Shown here one piece after another: positions 1-10,600 of a stretch of DNA of 53,905 bases. Position 1 is the first letter of the stretch, and every line of letters begins with the position of its first letter. The notes under the pieces were generated by a model, which worked only from the letters and a program-made list of their open reading frames with translations, ran no database searches and had not been told where the DNA came from. The translations under genes were made by a program, and so were the position numbers. Location: the NCBI GenBank assembly GCA_016935665.1, contig JAFGQN010000016.1:1-53905 (forward strand). Reading direction: 5' to 3'. Source of the stretch: Deltaproteobacteria bacterium (lineage in GTDB: Bacteria; Myxococcota_A; Polyangia; JAAYKL01).

Positions 1-90
1 AGTGTCCTCAGTGTCCTCAGTGTCCTCAGTGTCCTCAGTGTCCTCAGTGTCCTCAGTGTCCTCAGTGTCCTCAGTGTCCTCAGTGTCTTC
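1..90. repeat. 9-bp tandem repeat encoding Thr-Glu-Asp units
   Basis: Nine perfect tandem copies of agtgtcctc are followed by a tenth copy with one mismatch (agtgtcttc); the array continues beyond the window. On the minus strand each unit reads Glu-Asp-Thr in frame with the lipoprotein, so copy-number change would lengthen or shorten the acidic tail without a frameshift. Confidence 0.95.
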
Positions 91-2040
91 TCCCGTGCCC
101 GTATCGATCCCCGTATCTATTCCGGTGTCCGTATCTTCGGTAATCTCCTGCTCTGCAGTAATAGAGAAACTGTCAATAGCGACAAAACTCACAGATCTCC
201 TGCACAAATTGTGAACAATAAAGCGGAAATACACTTCCTCCCAGTCAAAACACGGCGATATATCAACACCAGCAACCAATGCTTTTTGGAACGTCGTCAG
301 CGGCGCGACATAGTTTTCTGAATCCACCACAGACCAAAGCTCTGTCCAATCGTCTCCCGCGCCACATTCCAACGCGATCTTTGTATCCGGCGAACAGGTT
401 GGACTCTCATCCTGCATGGTAAAATAAAATGAAGCCGTTCCGGTGGTGCACGCAAACAGTGCCAATGGCGGAGAAATCGCAGAGGCTTCCTCTTCGGAAA
501 ATCCGGCTTCCGCGATGGTTAATCGCAGATATGGAGCCGGTGCGCTCACGTGCCATGGCCATTCACTGGTTCGAACCCACTTGTTCAATGTCCAACCCTC
601 ATCCCCCGATTTCCAGGTGAAGGCCCTGTCTCTCTCGCCTGGCTCACAGGTGTATTCTGTACAAACACCGTCCACGCAATTGGTGCTGCCGTCCGTGTTC
701 AATGCACAATTCACTTTTATTGGATCGTATGTGCACTCCGGGGTCCCGCCGCTGGTTGTACAGTACCCGGAGGGATCATAGCTGGCGGCCACTTTACCAA
801 TGCACTCACTCAATGGTTTCTGGTTACATTGTATACATTCGGCGTAAGATGTCCCGTTGCTGGTACAGACCTGACTGGTCGCGCAGGGCGCACTCAAATC
901 TTTCCATTGCGGTCCCGATTCAGCACAGGTACCGGAAGCACAGGCCCACCCCAGAACCTGACGCTGTGGAGTGGCCGAACAGTCTGTGTCGGAGCAGCGA
1001 TACACCACTGTGCTTTGGTCCACGTTACAAACGGTACCGTCTGGTATCAGATTGGGTTGACACACGCCAGCCACACAGCTGTCAGGCTTGTCGCAATCAC
1101 TGGTGGCGTCGTCCCCGCACGCCGTTTCATCCGGTAGCACTCGCGGATCACACACACCCTCTGCATTACATTGATCCGGCAGATTGCACTCACTTTCCGT
1201 CGCATCGCCACAAAGCGTTCCAGCCGGTTGCAGATTGGGCGCGCACACGCCGCTGCCATCGCAGCTATCGGCCAGATTGCATTGCGTCACCGTGGCAACA
1301 TCACCACAAGCTGTGCCCACCGCCGCAAAATTGGGCTGACAAACACCCGCCAGACAGCTGTCCGGCGCGTTGCACGCCGTCGTCTCGGTATCCCCACAGG
1401 CAGTTCCATCCGGCACATTCATTGCACTGGTACACAGCCCCGCGCCATCACAGATAGGGTTGACTTTGCAAAACCCGCTTTCATCCGTGCACACGCCACC
1501 AGCTGCCTCATAATTGGGCTGACAAATACCATTGGGATCACAGCTATCCGGATTATCACAATCATTGTCGGTTGGATCGCCACAGGCGTCTCCCAGGCCT
1601 TTCATCACATCGTCCGGACAGACTTTGGCAGTCCCGTCACACACCTCTGCCGCGTCACAGGCCGATGCCTCGAGACGACAGACCGTTCCCGCGCCAAGGG
1701 CGGTACAATGCCCTTCATATCCCGGCAAGACGCAGGATGAACAGGCGCCGGTGCACTCTTCCCTGCAACACACCCCTTCCACGCAAAACAGTCCCGAACC
1801 ACAATCGGCGAGGGCGGTCAACGGATCGCACACTTTTCCCACAAACCCATTGTCTGCGTCCCCATCCGTATCACTGTCAGAATCCCCATCTGCATCACTG
1901 TCACCGTCTGCATCCGAATCCGCATCACCACTACTGGTTTCGTCTTTACTGTCAAGGATGGGCGCTTTTTTTTCCTTTTCGCAAGCGGCGACGAAAATAG
2001 TAATCAAAGAAAGCAGGCCCAGGATAATAAAATTACGCAC
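1..2040 (-). CDS. Cys-repeat surface lipoprotein, 3'-truncated by window edge
   Basis: The reading frame stays open from a GTG start at 2040 to the left edge (680 codons, no stop), so the C-terminus lies outside the window. AAAGGA lies about 10 bases upstream of the GTG. The N-terminus is a lipoprotein signal ending in the lipobox VAAC. An Asp/Ser/Ala/Gly linker follows, then about five Cys-rich repeats of roughly 40 residues (positions 1020-1610; pattern ACGD..CD.PDSC..GVC.PN), then a beta-sandwich-like segment (about 180-650) with WTLNKW near its start. A Thr-Glu-Asp tail is encoded by a 9-bp tandem repeat. It is probably an outer-surface protein that binds a ligand through the sandwich domain; the ligand cannot be told. 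The Cys repeats suggest disulfide-stabilised extracellular modules. Confidence 0.85.
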   Translation of the reverse strand, partial: MRNFIILGLLSLITIFVAACEKEKKAPILDSKDETSSGDADSDADGDSDADGDSDSDTDGDADNGFVGKVCDPLTALADCGSGLFCVEGVCCREECTGACSSCVLPGYEGHCTALGAGTVCRLEASACDAAEVCDGTAKVCPDDVMKGLGDACGDPTDNDCDNPDSCDPNGICQPNYEAAGGVCTDESGFCKVNPICDGAGLCTSAMNVPDGTACGDTETTACNAPDSCLAGVCQPNFAAVGTACGDVATVTQCNLADSCDGSGVCAPNLQPAGTLCGDATESECNLPDQCNAEGVCDPRVLPDETACGDDATSDCDKPDSCVAGVCQPNLIPDGTVCNVDQSTVVYRCSDTDCSATPQRQVLGWACASGTCAESGPQWKDLSAPCATSQVCTSNGTSYAECIQCNQKPLSECIGKVAASYDPSGYCTTSGGTPECTYDPIKVNCALNTDGSTNCVDGVCTEYTCEPGERDRAFTWKSGDEGWTLNKWVRTSEWPWHVSAPAPYLRLTIAEAGFSEEEASAISPPLALFACTTGTASFYFTMQDESPTCSPDTKIALECGAGDDWTELWSVVDSENYVAPLTTFQKALVAGVDISPCFDWEEVYFRFIVHNLCRRSVSFVAIDSFSITAEQEITEDTDTGIDTGIDTGTGEDTEDTEDTEDTEDTEDTEDTEDTEDTEDT

Positions 2041-2247
2041 GGTTGTTCATCCTTTCACATTAAGTTTCAACGCCGCGTTCCACGGTTCCAGGATGAATCG
2101 CTGCATCTGCCACTATTGTGGTATAACAAGAAAAAAAATTCTATTTTCTGTCCTTTTAGTAAAAATCAAAGGAAAGGTAAATCACCTTTTGTGTAAAAAT
2201 ACAGTTTTGATGATTTTTTCAGATGAAATGATTCCTGCCAGATATAT

Positions 2248-3462
2248 TCACTCGCCTTTGGCGTCCTTTTCATCCACGTGAGGGGACCCGGTGATAAACC
2301 GAAGGATTTCGCTGCCAACAGGCGGGCACCCTTTAATAAAATTTCCAAGATTTTTAAATTTTCGCGTACAGTTACCAATGCAGTACGTATTGTTCGGCAC
2401 CTCTTCGTGCCCCTTTCCGATAGCAAAATGATATCGGGTATCTTTGGGCAGATAGTCCAGAATGACATCGCCATACCTTTTTAAAAACAGGAGCAGGGAG
2501 GACTGACAGGCACTGCAGGAGTTTTCGTCCAGAATGCCAAACTCGGGAAATCCAATGGAAATGTCGGTGGGGGGATCCGCAAAGGGCTTGGCAAATTCCC
2601 GCCAAATGGCCGGGCTAACGGAAATGTGTTCCAGGTCAATTACTCCAAAACCCCGCTCGGCGCCAATTCGGAGGTGGGGTATATTGTACGCATCTTTTCC
2701 CATCAGCACACAGGATACCGCATCTGTCGCAAATGCATCCGCTCCCACAACCACCACATCCAGCGGTTTGGGCAGGCCGGCGCTGGGACCAATACCCTCC
2801 ATCCCCACAGTGCCATCCACAATAGTAAAATGTGGCCGCAAAATGCCGGACATGTCGGCAATGGCCAAATCCAGCGGTTTATCATCGTACCCGTCGATTT
2901 CTGCCAGCATGTGCAACACCACTTTACTGCGGCGCCACAGACACCCCTTCATATTTTTTACCCCAAGGGTCACGCCCGTATGCATGTGCGTCTTCATAAC
3001 GGGAATCGAGATATATAAATCATATTCCATCATTTCGGGACAAAGCTTCAATGATTGAATAGCCACTCCATCCAGCGCCACCTGGACAAATTTTCGTTCG
3101 TCCATATCGACCAGCGGGCAATCCCTCTGCCGCGCCACCGCTGCGATACCCGTTATTTCAAATGCTTCCAGTGTATTGACGCCAGTGATGGGACTTTCCC
3201 CCACCGACACAATCCCGCCCGCCTCTCTGAAAACATCAATCGCCGCCGCCACCACCTGTGGATGGGTACAGATACCGGACTCCGGTTTGGCCAGACGGCC
3301 GGCGTTGGGTTTAAGCAACACCCTCTTGCCTTTCACCGGACTCAAATCTATATGTCGAAGCGCATCCACCGTATTTTGATACGGTCCTTTGCCCGCGGTC
3401 ACGAACACTGTGGGATTGTTTTCGTCGAGAAATGGAGATTCTGATAATGTAAATTTTTCCAT
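2248..3462 (-). CDS. DUF362 domain protein with C-terminal Cys cluster
   Basis: 404 residues. The N-terminal and central part match the DUF362 family: the segment around KPNAGRLAKPESGICTHP, a GES turn near residue 89, PVMKTHMHTGVTLGVKN around 155-170, and IVDGTVGMEG near 214. DUF362 proteins are of uncertain function and often sit near iron-sulfur proteins. The C-terminal 90 residues carry five cysteines (C316, C319, C361, C365, C379) as CxxC, CxxxC and a lone Cys, which could bind a metal or Fe-S cluster (inference). There is no signal peptide, so it is probably cytoplasmic. It is transcribed away from the gene at 3770. The upstream ribosome site is weak (GGAA). Confidence 0.85.
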   Translation of the reverse strand: MEKFTLSESPFLDENNPTVFVTAGKGPYQNTVDALRHIDLSPVKGKRVLLKPNAGRLAKPESGICTHPQVVAAAIDVFREAGGIVSVGESPITGVNTLEAFEITGIAAVARQRDCPLVDMDERKFVQVALDGVAIQSLKLCPEMMEYDLYISIPVMKTHMHTGVTLGVKNMKGCLWRRSKVVLHMLAEIDGYDDKPLDLAIADMSGILRPHFTIVDGTVGMEGIGPSAGLPKPLDVVVVGADAFATDAVSCVLMGKDAYNIPHLRIGAERGFGVIDLEHISVSPAIWREFAKPFADPPTDISIGFPEFGILDENSCSACQSSLLLFLKRYGDVILDYLPKDTRYHFAIGKGHEEVPNNTYCIGNCTRKFKNLGNFIKGCPPVGSEILRFITGSPHVDEKDAKGE

Positions 3463-3769
3463 GATAATTTCCGAAAGACAATTTAGTGAAACTGAGCCCG
3501 CATATCAACCAGAAGATTTCCCGAAATGCAACTGTTAAATGGTTCGGCACTGTTTCGGGCCGGTTGCAGTGAAATCTTCGGCGCCCGGCCACCGGACCTT
3601 CCCCGGAAATCGATACGGGTCCCAAACAATCCAACAGCCCGCCCTGTATTCAAAAAACTTTCCACTGGCAAGGGTTCTTGTGATATGGCACCTTGACATC
3701 TGAAGGGAAGTGCGGCAAACACGCCCGTCCCCGGTTATCGACCAGGCATCAGCAAGAGGACACACGACC
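3463..3769. other. Divergent intergenic region
   Basis: About 307 bases separate the divergent DUF362 gene and the 379-residue gene. A TTGACA lies at 3693-3698 on the plus strand, but no credible -10 box follows at 16-18 bases. I see no hairpin or repeat that I would call a regulatory site. Confidence 0.4.
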
Positions 3770-4909
3770 ATGGAACATCCGGTACAAATTGAAGGGTTAG
3801 CGCCTCAGGCCGCCAGAATTCTGGCTCCCAATGCCCCAATACCCGCTAAAATGATGGCCGCATCGGGAATGGCGCCATTGCCCCCCAAAGAATTGGTTTC
3901 CGTCCTGTACACCCTGGCATACGGCGCCGATGCCGCCATTGGCGACAAGGCCCGTGCCACGCTTTTGGGCTTGCCCCCCAACATTCTGCTGGACACCATC
4001 TCCGGACCACTCCATCCTGGCGTTCTCGATGGCGTGGCGCTTTTACTCGTTCAACGCGAAGACGCCATGGAGCGCATCGTGCTGAACCGGGCCACCGCGC
4101 CGGAGACCATCGTGGCACTGACCAAAAAAATCACTTCCGAAAAAATCCTTGAAATGATTTGTGCCAACGAACATCGATTACTGGCACACCCCGCCATTAT
4201 TGAGGCGCTCTATCACAACAAGAATTCACGCATGTCCTCAGTGGACCGCGCTGTGGAACTGGCCATCCGCAACGGTATCGAACTAACGGGCATTTCTGCC
4301 TTCGAAGAGGTTAAAAAGGCGCTGGAAGGCGAGCTTATATTTGAACCTTCAAAAGAGCCCACTCCCGACGATTTGGATTTTCAGTCGGCTGTGCAAACCG
4401 CCGAGAAGCTTGCTGTGGATACCGACACCATGGAAGACGCTCTAATGGCCATGGCGGAAAATGATGGCAATCCGGTGGAAGCCGACACAGTAAAGAAAGT
4501 GGCCACTCTCAGCGCCAGTCTCAGTGAAATGAACATTTCGCAAAAAATCCGTACCGCCACACTGGGCACTGCCTCTCAACGCTCCGTGCTCATTCGCGAT
4601 TCCAACAAACTGGTCATCATGGCCGTGCTCAAATCCCCGGGTGTCAATGAATCTGAAGTTCGGCGATACACCATGCTCAAGTCTCTTCCCGAAGAAGCCA
4701 TTCGCTTTATTGCCAACAAACGGGATTGGACCAAGCAATACGGCGTCAAATTAAACCTCGTTATCAATCCCCGCACACCGGTGGAATATTCACTTCGATT
4801 TTTAACACATCTTCGGCCCAATGATCTGCGTGGTATCGAGCGCAGCAAGGATGTACCCGGAGTTGTGCGCAACGCGGCCATTGAGCTGCGAAAGAAACGG
4901 ACCAAATAG
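3770..4909 (+). CDS. Helical-repeat protein of unknown function, coupled to rRNA methyltransferase gene
   Basis: 379 residues from the ATG at 3770. This start is chosen because AAGAGGA lies 9 bases upstream; an in-frame GTG at 3710 has no such site. No catalytic motif is visible. The protein is soluble, has no signal peptide, and is rich in amphipathic helices with repeated Leu/Ala spacing, suggesting a HEAT-like scaffold. Its C-terminus is basic (RKKRTK), as in nucleic-acid-associated proteins. The stop codon is three bases before the start of the THUMP methyltransferase gene, so the two are probably co-translated and may share a role in ribosome or RNA maturation. I do not recognise a named family. 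Confidence 0.8.
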   Translation: MEHPVQIEGLAPQAARILAPNAPIPAKMMAASGMAPLPPKELVSVLYTLAYGADAAIGDKARATLLGLPPNILLDTISGPLHPGVLDGVALLLVQREDAMERIVLNRATAPETIVALTKKITSEKILEMICANEHRLLAHPAIIEALYHNKNSRMSSVDRAVELAIRNGIELTGISAFEEVKKALEGELIFEPSKEPTPDDLDFQSAVQTAEKLAVDTDTMEDALMAMAENDGNPVEADTVKKVATLSASLSEMNISQKIRTATLGTASQRSVLIRDSNKLVIMAVLKSPGVNESEVRRYTMLKSLPEEAIRFIANKRDWTKQYGVKLNLVINPRTPVEYSLRFLTHLRPNDLRGIERSKDVPGVVRNAAIELRKKRTK

Positions 4910-4912
4910 CAG

Positions 4913-6094
4913 ATGGCACGCCCCACAGTCGTAAAACGGAAAAAGAAACCGGCCGCACCGAGTTCATCCTCGGAAACATTCTTTGCCACCACTTTTCAGG
5001 GAGTTGAAAAGGTGCTGGCAGAAGAATTGAAAGCCATTGGCGCTCAAAATGTCAAATCCGCCAATCGCGGCGTCAGCTTCCAGGGCGATTTGGCCACCTG
5101 TTACAAAGCCAATCTATGGAGTCGCACCGCCCATCGCATTTTGTGGCAAATCGCCACATTTGATGCGACTGACAAAGACGCGCTGTACGATGGTGTTCGG
5201 CAAATCAATTGGTTGGACCACACTACACAGCACGCCACTTTGGCGGTGGATACCGTAGGCACCAACGACAATCTCATTCACACACAGTTTACATCACGGG
5301 TCGTAAAAGACGGCATCGTGGACTGGTTCCGCGACAACACCGGCAGTCGTCCGGATGTGGATTTGCAAAACCCCGAATTTCGCGTCAGCGCGCGCATTCT
5401 GGGCAACGAATGCACACTAAGCTGGGACACTTCCGGCGAAAGGCTGCACCGGCGCGGGTATCGCAGTGAGATTGGCGGTCCTGCACCGCTCAAGGAAAAT
5501 CTGGCCGCTGCCATGCTTATCATGAGCGGATTTAAAGGCGAGGGGATGCTGGTAGATCCCATGTGCGGCTCCGGCACCATACTGGTGGAAGCGGCGCTCA
5601 TGGCCCAGAACAGAGCGCCGGGACTGCTGGGGCGACATTTTGCATTTGTAAAACATCCCACTTACGAAATGCGCACCTGGCACAACCTGCAGGGCGATGC
5701 TCGAACGGAAATTATCGAAGTGGAAGGGTGCCCTATTGTTGGGTACGACATTAACGAAGACGCCATCCGCCGGACACAGGCTGCCGCCATCGGTTCGGGC
5801 ACAGACGATATGATTCGGATTCGCAGACAACCGATAAAGAAAATGTCCCCCATCGATAGTGGCATGCTGGTGACCAACCCACCGTACGGCGAGCGTCTTG
5901 GGGATATCAATCAACTCGCCGGCGTTTACCGCCAACTGGGCGATATCCTGAAAAGTTGCGGTGCAGGGGTTTCGGGGCACGTCATCACCAGTTCTAAATT
6001 TCTGGCTCAGAAAATTGGTCTATTGCCTCAAAGACAGGACCCACTGTGGAACGGCGCGCTGGAATGCCGCCTGTTGCATTATGATGTGTTTTAG
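4913..6094 (+). CDS. rlmL: THUMP-domain class I SAM-dependent 23S rRNA guanine-N2-methyltransferase (RlmL/YpsC type)
   Basis: 393 residues. A basic N-terminal tail precedes a THUMP RNA-binding domain (about 22-165) and a Rossmann methyltransferase domain. The SAM loop DPMCGSGTILVEA is near residue 214, the acidic residue after beta-2 is in GYDINEDA, and the catalytic TNPPYGERLGD is near 320. NPPY is typical of enzymes that methylate an exocyclic amino group, here predicted to be guanine N2 in 23S rRNA. The length matches the single-domain YpsC type rather than the longer E. coli RlmKL fusion. It acts in the cytoplasm on ribosomal RNA. Which guanine is modified cannot be told from sequence. 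Confidence 0.9.
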   Translation: MARPTVVKRKKKPAAPSSSSETFFATTFQGVEKVLAEELKAIGAQNVKSANRGVSFQGDLATCYKANLWSRTAHRILWQIATFDATDKDALYDGVRQINWLDHTTQHATLAVDTVGTNDNLIHTQFTSRVVKDGIVDWFRDNTGSRPDVDLQNPEFRVSARILGNECTLSWDTSGERLHRRGYRSEIGGPAPLKENLAAAMLIMSGFKGEGMLVDPMCGSGTILVEAALMAQNRAPGLLGRHFAFVKHPTYEMRTWHNLQGDARTEIIEVEGCPIVGYDINEDAIRRTQAAAIGSGTDDMIRIRRQPIKKMSPIDSGMLVTNPPYGERLGDINQLAGVYRQLGDILKSCGAGVSGHVITSSKFLAQKIGLLPQRQDPLWNGALECRLLHYDVF

Positions 6095-6103
6095 TCGAAT
6101 TAT

Positions 6104-6895
6104 TTAGAGCGCCATTTCATCAACGGTGTGCCCCGTTACTTTTTCATATAATCGGTCGTACATTTCCTCGATCAGCAATGCATCGTCGCCCCGCCTGGAA
6201 AAGTAAACGGTCGATGAAACAGTGCCATCTTCCTTCTCTTCAATAAATCCCTGGCTGGGACCGTTGATTGCATCGCGTGACGCCACATCCCTGAACTCAA
6301 AAAGCGCATCTCTGTTTTCATGGGCGAACTGAGCGCGGCACAGGGTCTCATAACACTTCAATTCGTTCACATTTGTGGCAGTGCCGTTCATTTTTTTTAA
6401 TACATCATTGATAGCGGTGCTTATTTCGCTGGTCCATTCCATGTCTGATTCCTGCTCACCTATCATCTGTTCATAGATGGATGGCGCTTCCCTGCTGACA
6501 TGGTCATTAATAACGCGGTTGCGATGATTGATTTTCTTCTTTTCATCTTCAGGAATTTTTGACTCTTCCACCAGTTTTTGCAGTCGCTCCTTCTCGTCGT
6601 TAAGATTGCTGTTTTGGGCCATCAGCGCCATCGCTTGAGCGATTGCCCACTGTCGGCGCTGACGACGCTCCAGACGGCGAATGCGCATGGCATCTTTCGA
6701 AGGCGCAGAACATGTCGACGCATGGTCAGAAGAGAAATCGCATATTTGTGACGGCGCATCCATTCTCTTTTCACCGGCATTTTTATCCCTATTTTCATCT
6801 GTTTTCCCCGAAGAAAAAGCGGTTGTGCAAATCGTTGCACCTGCGGCTGTCATCAAGGCAACTATCCCCAAAATACAGATATTCTTTTTAAACAT
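6104..6895 (-). CDS. Secreted charged helical protein of unknown function
   Basis: 263 residues from the ATG at 6895, chosen because GAGGAG sits 9 bases upstream and the protein then begins with a clean signal peptide (MFKKNICILGIVALMTAAGA). The frame can be extended upstream to 7051 but would then overlap the next gene. After the signal the chain is highly charged. An Arg-rich segment (RRLERRQRRQ) is followed by probable coiled coil and three cysteines, two of them in CYETLC. No known domain is recognised. It is probably periplasmic. It ends 9 bases from the convergent rlmL gene and lies downstream of another small secreted protein on the same strand. Confidence 0.75.
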   Translation of the reverse strand: MFKKNICILGIVALMTAAGATICTTAFSSGKTDENRDKNAGEKRMDAPSQICDFSSDHASTCSAPSKDAMRIRRLERRQRRQWAIAQAMALMAQNSNLNDEKERLQKLVEESKIPEDEKKKINHRNRVINDHVSREAPSIYEQMIGEQESDMEWTSEISTAINDVLKKMNGTATNVNELKCYETLCRAQFAHENRDALFEFRDVASRDAINGPSQGFIEEKEDGTVSSTVYFSRRGDDALLIEEMYDRLYEKVTGHTVDEMAL

Positions 6896-7008
6896 GGCAT
6901 TGACTCCTCTTCCACTTCCTGGTGTAACACTATATAAACACTGTTTTTTTGTGGAAACCTGACATCGAACGGAACGATACGCCGTTTTCTGCACGACCGT
7001 ACAACCGC

Positions 7009-7473
7009 TTATTCGCAGGGGGCCACTGCATGAAACAGAAACGTTATCCAATCGGAATTCGAGTTCAACAGATACTCAAAAGACATGTAGTTTGCAGATT
7101 CACAATTTTCATACGCAAAATCCGTGGTGTTCCAATAGGATTCCTGTACCAGCCGTTCTCTGGATATGTATTCATGTGAATTCAACGCGCCACAATTCAA
7201 ACATCTTTTCCATACTTTGGATTGATACGGAGCCGGACTGTCGTCTTTGATTACAAGCGCCTTTGAAGTAAGTACTATGCCATCACCGGTCACATAGGTA
7301 TAAAAATTAAAAATATCTCCAGGGGATTCGGTTATCTCATCGTATGTCGTTCGGTTTACCCACCCATCACTGGTGGTTTGCAACTGCACTCCGTAAAAAT
7401 CTACCTTGGCGAAAGCGTTGAATGCTACAAGAATGTGAATAAGTGTGGCCAATACAACAATACTTTTTTTCAT
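7009..7473 (-). CDS. Small secreted protein of unknown function
   Basis: 154 residues with a typical Sec signal peptide (cleavage probably after AFA, near residue 22) and an AAGGGG ribosome site about 9 bases upstream. The mature part is beta-rich, with four to five cysteines (CLNC, CES, a terminal Cys) that could form disulfides. There is no recognisable domain. It lies between the large lipoprotein gene and the 263-residue secreted protein on the same strand, so co-expression is possible, although the upstream gap of 167 bases leaves room for its own promoter. Confidence 0.75.
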   Translation of the reverse strand: MKKSIVVLATLIHILVAFNAFAKVDFYGVQLQTTSDGWVNRTTYDEITESPGDIFNFYTYVTGDGIVLTSKALVIKDDSPAPYQSKVWKRCLNCGALNSHEYISRERLVQESYWNTTDFAYENCESANYMSFEYLLNSNSDWITFLFHAVAPCE

Positions 7474-7640
7474 AGGTAATTCCCCTTCTCCGTCTTTTTT
7501 TTGTGGTGTCTGCCATTCAATACGGAGGGGAATGGACGTTTCAGCGATTTTTTTTAAAAAAAAGTTTTTTTAAATCAGGGAATTGTTCAGGGCTAAAAGA
7601 GTCGACGAAACGCCACCCCTGGGGCAAAAAGGCGCCCCGT

Positions 7641-10600
7641 CTACTTGCAGAATCCACATCTATTGGTCACCGTATTCGTGCACTGCTCGGCCCAGTTGTC
7701 TGTGCAGCAGGATGAATCAATGGCACATACACATGCTGTAACCGCCGCGGAATCGCATAATGGCGTGGCATGGCTTTCGCAACAGTTCGCAGGGGCAACC
7801 TCATCTGTCATTTTCCATAAAAACGCGCTGCTATTCGGCGTCTTTGAAGCCTTCTTCGAAACCAGAACAGCTGCTCCCATACAGGCATCGTTGTAGGCGA
7901 TTTCGGAAGCCAGCGATAAAGTGCCGGAACCCGGGATGGGCAGATCAAAACATCGACCGTGAGGCGACCCCACCGGACAAATCGCCTCGCCACCTGCCGC
8001 ACTGGTTACCCGAACCGTTGGCAGGGTTGACCGGGGCTCAAGCGAAATTTGGCCGTCGGTCCACAAGACCTGATGACTCAATTTTTTTCCTTCGAGGGTA
8101 GACATCAGGGAACTGGCCGCGGTCTGGTATATCACCCAAAGGTTTCGTTCCCGCGGGCTGGATATAAATATTGGTTCGGCCGCCAAATTCGTCGCAAGAG
8201 GCGCCAGTGCAGCACCATTCACTGCATATAGCTGCCAGCCCGTACCTGTACGCCCCGAAACGTAAAAACTATTATCTTTGTGATTTTCACTGAAACGGGG
8301 AACAGTTGAGAATTCAATCACCGGATTGGTAAACACGCCATCACACCAGTTCAATAGGACATACCTATTGGTGTCTTCCTGAACATAAAACCAACTGCAG
8401 GGACTGTTTGACAATACGTCCGAAGCGAAAAGCATCTGGGGCTCAGCTGAAACACCAACAGAGTTTACCGACATTCCGTTGGTGATGGAAACCATCTGAG
8501 AGTTGGATGAAAGCAGCCAGTTTCCAACGCCATCATCGAGCAATTCTATATCATAGGTATCCAGGTTGCCCTGTTTAATACAATCAACCGCTGCAATTTC
8601 ACTGTTGATAAGTTCGCATGAGTAAACAGCCGATTGGAATCCGTCGGTTGTAGGGGAGATTGTAAACCAAAATTTTCCCCAATTATCCATCCAGGTTCGT
8701 CCAATTGAAATATCGTAGCTGGTCACGCCCTGCATCTCAAAATAGTACCCGGAAAGCGTCCCGGCGCTCATCCATACGGTTACCAAATCCGGCACTCTAT
8801 CGGCTTTCGTTAGTTCAATTGCCCCCATCCTTCCATCATTGTTGGTTCGCAGGGTTTCATGCACCAGCAACGACCCGGGCATCCATTTCCAATCTCCGTC
8901 GGCATACCGAATCATCTCAAAATCACCATCGGGTGCTGCACCAACGTTTATTGCCAAATCGGGAGTATTGTCATTGTATGCATCTCCAACGTACGTGAAA
9001 TCCCCGGCGGGCCATACATAAATCACTGAATCGAAAGTGAAATCCCCCAGAATATCTTTGCAGTTGCCTGTTTCAATTGAACAGCGCTGAAGGATATTCT
9101 GCTCGTTGTGCAAATAAAACCAAATATATTTTCCGTTATCAATGTATCCGACATTTTCTCCCTGATGTCCCCTTACCTGCACGAGTTGGCCATCCGATAC
9201 ACCGGAGGCCTTGTCAATTCGGGTACGGGTATCCACCACCCCGTTCACATATCCCGTCAACACAATTCTATCTTTGTCCGTCGTCTCATCGTCACTAAAA
9301 AACCGAAACCACACCCGATCATCGGATATGGCGCCAGTACCCATCTCAACTCGCGTTATTTCCGTCCAGCCAGACTCACGAAGCAGCTCTTCTCCTGCTT
9401 CATCGAGCCAGACAAGAGACATGCCCGTATCGTCTTTCACGATGAACCAGGCGGAGTCGCCCGCCTTTGATCCACAGCCGTATTCCACAATCCTGACATC
9501 CGTTAACAGACTCTCCAGTTCTCCCGACACCTCTCCCAGCAGGATAGCACTGTCATCACCGCCGGCTTCACCCAACACTGCCAGAGCACGCCCAAATTGT
9601 CGTGCACACACATCCATCACAGGCGAGGAACGCACATCTGAAAATTTTTCGCGCGTCGCAGACATCAAACCGCCATTCCCAAAGTCAAGCCAGGCCACCT
9701 GTTCATCAAACATGTGTATGCTTAATTCGCTTGTGGTTGCAAAAACAGCGTCGTTTCCGGACACCGTTTGTTTCTCGCTGGCCCAAAATCCCGCTGCACC
9801 AACATCCCCAAACGCCGACGACGAACCATCCCGAGTCCCAGCCAGAACGACCACTGAATTTCCCCTTGTCCCAGTGGCATACACCCGCGTCGCCAAATCG
9901 GAAGCGCTGTCGGTGTCTTTGCCTAACAGAAACTCGGGAAGGGCAATCAGTGGATCACACAGCATTCCCACATTGTCGCTGTCCAGATCGAGCTGCACGT
10001 TGTTGGCCACAAGGGGACAATTGTCGTCCGTATCGGCAAATTTATCCCCATCCATGTTGCTATGAACGCGAACCTGCACATCCAGCCGGCCATGCCCCAG
10101 CGGCTTCGATTGGTCGGCCACAACTGTGAAAACCACTTCTTTGTCGCGTCCCACATGGCCAATTGAACCTGGCGCCGGCGTCCAGTTAACGCTGCCGGAT
10201 GCGCTATCAATAACTGCATCCAACGGTGCAGCGGACAGTGAGTAAACAACACCTTCTGGCGCTCCATTTTGCACTGTCACAGAAAAAATAATCTCTTCAC
10301 CTTCCATACCGCTCGGTTCTTCAGCTGTCTCAAGTATCAACTCAATCGCAACGGGCGCTGTGTCCGAGTCGGATACCGTTCCCGTATCAATCGACGTTCC
10401 TGTATCCAATGCCGTTTCGCAGTCCGGCTCTGTTCCCTGTTCTGAACTGGAATCATAATTTTCATTTGAATCCGACGAGATTTCAGTATCAATCCCTGTA
10501 TCCGAGCCACTCTCCGAATCGTAAGGCGTATCTGTTTCCATTTTATAGGAAATGTCCGTATCGCTATCGAAAGCGACGATACTGTCGAAGCTCCTGTCGA

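Noticed and set aside
1-90. Direct repeats that could suggest a CRISPR array
   Set aside because: Units are 9 bases with no spacers and are in frame as Thr-Glu-Asp codons of a lipoprotein.
565-585. ggttcgaaccc, like a tRNA T-arm
   Set aside because: No acceptor or anticodon stems around it; it is inside the lipoprotein coding frame.
1171-1740. Plus-strand open frames opposite the left-edge lipoprotein
   Set aside because: The minus strand holds a lipobox and regular Cys repeats in one uninterrupted frame; the plus frames are shadows.
3693-3721. TTGACA on the plus strand before the 379-residue gene
   Set aside because: No acceptable -10 box at 16-18 bases.
7551-7590. Long A/T palindrome near the start of the 154-residue gene
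   Set aside because: Pure A/T runs with no G/C stem; may be an UP element or simply composition, so not called.
7625-7645. GGGGC/GCCCC hairpin after the large lipoprotein gene
   Set aside because: Short 5-bp stem without a T-tract, so not called a terminator.
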